Shown one piece after another: positions 60,256 to 64,000 of a DNA stretch of 64,000 nt; the first letter of the stretch is position 1, and the number at the start of each line of letters is the position of its first letter. The stretch spans positions 32,005 through 96,004 of the forward strand of contig JAPLDH010000050.1 in the NCBI GenBank assembly GCA_026391355.1, written 5' to 3'. Under the pieces are notes generated by a model, which worked only from the letters and a program-made list of their open reading frames with translations, ran no database searches and was not told the DNA's origin. The stretch is from Bacteroidota bacterium. GTDB taxonomy: Bacteria; Bacteroidota; Bacteroidia; Bacteroidales; FEN-979. A program made the translations under genes and the position numbers.

Positions 60256-62343
60256 TTATTTTTTTTGTCCTTTCCGGAAGTTCTCAAGCCCGGTATCGAG
60301 GAATTTTATGAAATGATCTACATTAAGGTCATAAGCAACCGGGGTTGTTAACAGGTTCCCTGTCGTATCAAGCAACACATAGAAGGGCTGTGCATTGATA
60401 TTGAAGCGGGATATCTGAAGATCAGAGTATTTCTTTCCAATGGATTTCTTCACTTTCCCATCATATTTTGAAGTGATCCATTCGTTTTCCGGGAGCTCAG
60501 TTTTATCATCCACATACAATGCCGTCACGATAAAATTTTCGCGAAGCCTTTTTAATACTGCAGGATCCGACCATACATTTGCTTCCATTGCCCTGCAATT
60601 TACACAACCGTGGCCGGTGAAATCAATGAAGATCGGCTTATTCATTTTCTTTGAACAGTTAAGCGCCTGGTTATAATCAAAATAGCCTTGCAGACCATGG
60701 GGTAGGGTCAGAATTTCTTTATATTTTGGAACCTCACAAAGTGAGGCATTACTGTTCAACCCGGATGACGATAGTTGACCGGTATTGTTCCGGACAATGG
60801 CAGAAATATCAAAATCAAGTGACTCCTGCGGAGGAATATAACCTGACAAAACTTTCAGCGGAGCACCCCACATTCCGGGGATCATATATACAACAAATGC
60901 AAAGGTAATGATCGCAAGGATGATCCTTGGAACGCTGATGAAGGGCAAATCGGCGTCGTGATTGAACTTCAGCTTTCCAAGGAGATAGAAACCCATCAGG
61001 ATAAATATAACTATCCAGATTGCCAGGTAAACTTCCCTGTCCAGAATGTGCCAGTGGTATGTCTGATCTGCAATGCTCAGGAACTTTAACCCGAGTGCAA
61101 GTTCCAGGAAACCAAGCACAACTTTCACGGAATTCAGCCATCCTCCTGATTTCGGAAGATTGGAGAGCCAGGTCGGGAAAAAAGCAAAAAGGGCAAAAGG
61201 CAGAGCAAGTGCAAGAGAGAAACCAAACATCCCGATGATCGGTTGGATCACCTCTCCCCCTGCGGATTTTACAAGGATTGCCCCGACAATCGGGCCTGTA
61301 CATGAGAAAGAGACCAGTACAAGTGTGAATGCCATGAAAAAAGCCCCGGAATACCCACCTCTATCAGCTTGTTTATCAGCTTTGTTCACCAACCAACTGG
61401 GTAATGTGATCTCAAACATTCCCAGGAATGAAGCCGCAAAAACCAGGAAGATCAGGAAAAAGAAGACGTTTGGTATCCAATGGGTGCTGAGGAAGTTGGC
61501 AAAATTAGCCCCGAGTGTAACGGCAACCACTGTACCTATAATTGTATAAATAAAAATGATTGATAAGCCGTAAACGATGGCCTCCATCCGTGCTTTCCTT
61601 TTGCTGGTATTGTCATGCATAAAAAAAGTAACGGTCATCGGGATCATAGGGAAGACACAGGGAGTTATGATAGCAGCCAGGCCGGCAAGGAAGGAAAGAA
61701 TAAAAAACCAGAACAGGTTTTTGTTCTCACCTGTATCCATTTTCAGATCCTTTGAAAGGGTGATATTGCTTTTTGCTTTAATGGAGCTATCTGGTTTAGG
61801 TGCAACCGGGGCGACGGCGGCTTTCTTTGTGGTATCAATGACCTGGTTAACAACTCCTGATTGTTCGCTGCCGGCAGGGTTTCCTTTAATATTATATGTA
61901 AACTCAACCTCATCCGGGTGAATGCATTGATGATCATCGCAAGTCATAAAATCAACAGAACCGGTAACCGTAAATTGTTTTTGTGTGAGGATCTTGATCT
62001 TCTGTTTAAATACCGCTTTATTAACGAAATACTTAATGATCTGGTCATTAAAAAGGGGTTCCTTCTCCTCAATGGGTTTTTGTTCGGTGACTTTACCGTT
62101 GAGTATAAAGTCCTTGCTTGTATTGAATTTGAAAAAAGTACCAAGAGGTCCGTTTGGCGGAGGAGGAACATCTTGTGAATAGATGTGCCAACCCCTGTCG
62201 GCCTTGGCAATCAGCAATAATGTTGCCTCATCAGGTTTAACCTGTTCAACCTTGAAACTCCATTTAACCGGTTCAAGAATTTGTCCGAAAATAAGTGTTG
62301 GGATGAGGATCAGAAAGAAGAATAAACCAGTGATTTTTTTCAT
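60256..62343 (-). CDS. DsbD-like thiol:disulfide interchange protein
   Basis: About 695 residues with the three-part DsbD layout. After the signal peptide (to about residue 21) there is an N-terminal periplasmic domain with the Cys pair in FMTCDDHQCIHPDE, then a polytopic membrane domain of about eight helices with the Cys in ITPCVFPMIPM and in SFSCTGPIVGA, and a C-terminal thioredoxin domain with Cys580-Val-Asn-Cys583 in GHGCVNCRAME. It carries reducing power from cytoplasmic thioredoxin to the periplasm. The ATG at 62343 follows a TACATTTG promoter element (62380-62387); a TTG 16 codons upstream would overlap it. Confidence 0.93.
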   Translation of the reverse strand: MKKITGLFFFLILIPTLIFGQILEPVKWSFKVEQVKPDEATLLLIAKADRGWHIYSQDVPPPPNGPLGTFFKFNTSKDFILNGKVTEQKPIEEKEPLFNDQIIKYFVNKAVFKQKIKILTQKQFTVTGSVDFMTCDDHQCIHPDEVEFTYNIKGNPAGSEQSGVVNQVIDTTKKAAVAPVAPKPDSSIKAKSNITLSKDLKMDTGENKNLFWFFILSFLAGLAAIITPCVFPMIPMTVTFFMHDNTSKRKARMEAIVYGLSIIFIYTIIGTVVAVTLGANFANFLSTHWIPNVFFFLIFLVFAASFLGMFEITLPSWLVNKADKQADRGGYSGAFFMAFTLVLVSFSCTGPIVGAILVKSAGGEVIQPIIGMFGFSLALALPFALFAFFPTWLSNLPKSGGWLNSVKVVLGFLELALGLKFLSIADQTYHWHILDREVYLAIWIVIFILMGFYLLGKLKFNHDADLPFISVPRIILAIITFAFVVYMIPGMWGAPLKVLSGYIPPQESLDFDISAIVRNNTGQLSSSGLNSNASLCEVPKYKEILTLPHGLQGYFDYNQALNCSKKMNKPIFIDFTGHGCVNCRAMEANVWSDPAVLKRLRENFIVTALYVDDKTELPENEWITSKYDGKVKKSIGKKYSDLQISRFNINAQPFYVLLDTTGNLLTTPVAYDLNVDHFIKFLDTGLENFRKGQKK

Positions 62344-62379
62344 AATCAAAGATTGGATAAAGGGTTGCGGTTGACGTAA

Positions 62380-62387
62380 CAAATGTA
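62380..62387 (-). promoter_or_regulatory. Promoter -7 element of the DsbD-like gene
   Basis: Minus-strand TACATTTG fits TAnnTTTG; leader of about 30 bases to the ATG at 62343. Confidence 0.55.
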
Positions 62388-62420
62388 CCAAAATAATAGT
62401 TCAGGGAAAGAGTTGTTTCC

Positions 62421-63761
62421 TTATTTTTCCTTATCCAGTGTGATCAACAGGATATTTTTTGTTTTACCGGTGGCCCGGAAACGGTTATCGATCCGGTGAC
62501 CAACCACCCAGATTATCTTTTCTTCAGACAGGAGCACCCAGACGTTTTCCTTATCGGGAAGCGGGATTTTTTCATCAATCAGGAAATCGCTGACCTTCTT
62601 CTTCTGATCCATCCCGAAAGGGTGAAAGAGGTCGCCATACTGCCATTTTCGCAGCACCAGAGGGTATTTTATTTTACGGGCATCCAGGGTGGCGGTCCCA
62701 CGGGATGTATCCATTACGAATTCGTTGTCTTTCCTTTTCTTCCGGAAGGTGAGAGGCAGCGGATCAGCGATGGAAGCCTCATCATCGGTGATCTTCACCA
62801 TGGATTCCCCGGGATCCTGGTTATCAGTCAACGGTTCTACCATCAGGTACTTGCGGTCTTTTGCCAGCTTATGGGTACGTGAGAAGAAAACTTTCCCTGG
62901 CGCCTTGTCGAGTGCCTGGATGATCTCTTTTACAACAACGAAACTGAACCCATATGGGTAAAGAAATTCAAACAGGTAGGTGTGTGCCGGCTTCAGATTC
63001 AGAATCCCTGAAATGTTAAGAAAAGTACGCTTCCCTTCTATGGTCACGATTTGATTCCTCCGTTCATCGATGACTTCCCTGTATACCCTTTCAACATCGG
63101 CTATCCGCTCCACCGTTTCATTGATCACCTTGTCAAAACCCGGATAGGATTCATTCAGCAAAGGAAGGACACTATTCCTCAACTTATTCCGCAAGTATTT
63201 GGTTTCTTTATTGGAGCTGTCTTCACGGAATTTCAGATGATGGATCTTCACAAATTCACTGATCTCCTTGCGTCTGGCAAACATCAATGGCCGGATGATA
63301 TTGCCCTGTTTTACAGGGATTCCATGAAAACCGGCCAAACCCGAATTTCTCATCAGGTTCAGAAAGAAGGTTTCCACCTGGTCATCAAGGTGGTGTGCTG
63401 TTGCGATCCATTGGTATCCTTCCGGTTTCCGGATCGATTCAAACCAGGTATACCGCAGTTCCCTTGCAGCCATTTGAATAGAGATCTCTTTACCGGCAGC
63501 AAAGGTGGAAGTTTCGAATCGGGTGAAATAATAAGGTACCTTGTATTTTTCAGCCAGAGATCTGACAAATAATTCATCCTTATCAGATTCATCGCCACGT
63601 AAAAGAAAGTTACAATGGGCTATCCCGAATTTCAGAGAGGCTTGATGGAAAAGTTCGCACATTGCCACTGAATCAATTCCTCCGCTGACGGCAAGAAGTA
63701 TCCTGTCAGGAGGTTTGATCAGTTTTTCTTTAGCAATAAATGATCTGAATTCATCGAGCAT
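62421..63761 (-). CDS. tilS: tRNA(Ile)-lysidine synthetase
   Basis: Of 446 residues. The PP-loop ATPase motif SGGIDS is at residues 26-31. TAHHLDDQVETFFLNLMRNSG (cut) and GFHGIPVKQGNIIRPLMF follow, with KFREDSSNKETKYLRNKLR-type sequence, all standard. A C-terminal domain (about residues 330-446) ends in WVVGHRIDNRF, the TilS C-terminal fold. The enzyme converts the wobble C of tRNA-Ile(CAU) to lysidine so that it reads AUA. ATG start at 63761 with a promoter element at 63767-63774, so the transcript is nearly leaderless. Confidence 0.95.
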   Translation of the reverse strand: MLDEFRSFIAKEKLIKPPDRILLAVSGGIDSVAMCELFHQASLKFGIAHCNFLLRGDESDKDELFVRSLAEKYKVPYYFTRFETSTFAAGKEISIQMAARELRYTWFESIRKPEGYQWIATAHHLDDQVETFFLNLMRNSGLAGFHGIPVKQGNIIRPLMFARRKEISEFVKIHHLKFREDSSNKETKYLRNKLRNSVLPLLNESYPGFDKVINETVERIADVERVYREVIDERRNQIVTIEGKRTFLNISGILNLKPAHTYLFEFLYPYGFSFVVVKEIIQALDKAPGKVFFSRTHKLAKDRKYLMVEPLTDNQDPGESMVKITDDEASIADPLPLTFRKKRKDNEFVMDTSRGTATLDARKIKYPLVLRKWQYGDLFHPFGMDQKKKVSDFLIDEKIPLPDKENVWVLLSEEKIIWVVGHRIDNRFRATGKTKNILLITLDKEK

Positions 63762-63766
63762 ACTGG

Positions 63767-63774
63767 CAAAAGTA
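63767..63774 (-). promoter_or_regulatory. Promoter -7 element of tilS
   Basis: Minus-strand TACTTTTG followed by C, only 5 bases before the ATG. If real, the transcript starts at or very near the start codon. Confidence 0.45.
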
Positions 63775-63902
63775 CGAAATCATGTTAAAAATCAGCGAGG
63801 CTAGTGTAAAGGGAACCATATTAAACCTCAGATGCGAAGAAAAAATAACCACAAATTGACTACTATATAACTCTTCACAAGACACAGATAATCAACTATT
63901 TT

Positions 63903-64000
63903 CTAACCTGTTTTTTTTAATTGCAATATCTGTTTTTCAAAATACTTTATCTTTTTCGCTTTCCAAATTTCATTATTAGTTTCTGTAATTTGAGGGTCAT
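63903..64000 (-). CDS. C-terminal end of a gene running off the right edge
   Basis: The minus strand is open from the window edge to a TAG at 63903-63905. The 31 visible residues include DPQITETNNEIWKAKK and KYFEKQILQLKKTG. The charged helical composition looks like a genuine C terminus; the other two frames have stops. Family cannot be named from so little. Confidence 0.5.
   Translation of the reverse strand, partial: DPQITETNNEIWKAKKIKYFEKQILQLKKTG

Overview
The window looks like a chromosomal segment from a marine or environmental member of the Bacteroidota, most like Bacteroidales or related lineages. This rests on a type IX secretion system (T9SS) locus (porP/sprF family, gldJ, porU, porV, Plug), Bacteroidota-only families (DUF6089, DUF2723, TamL, DUF6804), few Shine-Dalgarno sequences, and many promoter-like TAnnTTTG elements placed 10-30 bases before start codons. 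No rRNA, CRISPR array, prophage or complete insertion sequence was seen. One tRNA (Gln, UUG) is present.

Layout, left to right. 1-4.4 kb: the end of a sodium:solute symporter, then a leftward murF-anmK-folC operon (peptidoglycan synthesis and recycling, folate). 4.4-19.3 kb: the T9SS block, with porP-gldJ going left and, divergently, three consecutive porU-like C25 peptidase genes followed by porV going right. 19.5-22.1 kb: ispF, the ribosomal operon rpsF-rpsR-rplI and a SpoU-type RNA methyltransferase. 22.3-26.0 kb: the T9SS Plug gene converging on tamL. 26.2-30.8 kb: an accessory-looking stretch with an archaemetzincin-like protease, small unknown genes, gene fragments, a secreted DNA/RNA nuclease with two Cys/His knuckles, a four-helix-bundle gene with a 175-bp duplication that leaves a truncated second copy, and tRNA-Gln. 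31.0-36.2 kb: a DUF2723 membrane glycosyltransferase-like protein, lgt, and a soluble glycosyltransferase. 36.3-48.7 kb: dprA, a degenerate PrsW-like protein, rsgA, a CBS protein, a one-POTRA outer-membrane protein, nadK, then the envelope cluster DUF6089-uppS-bamA-ompH-ompH. 48.7-58.7 kb: leftward odhA, and odhB-nadB-gamma carbonic anhydrase; a rightward single-chain restriction-modification gene plus a lipoprotein gene sits between odhB and odhA. 58.9-64 kb: M20 dipeptidase, DsbD-like protein, tilS, and the end of another gene at the right edge.

Functionally the window is dominated by outer-membrane and cell-envelope assembly: cargo export and attachment (T9SS), barrel insertion (BamA, TamL, Skp-like chaperones), lipoprotein modification (Lgt), undecaprenyl carrier synthesis (UppS) and peptidoglycan precursor synthesis (MurF).

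The most notable observations are the three tandem PorU-like sortases, all retaining the His/Cys pair; a restriction-modification gene lying between odhB and odhA; degenerate 7-bp word repeats in many intergenic gaps, one of which supplies the end of a coding sequence; and the duplicated and decayed four-helix-bundle locus.
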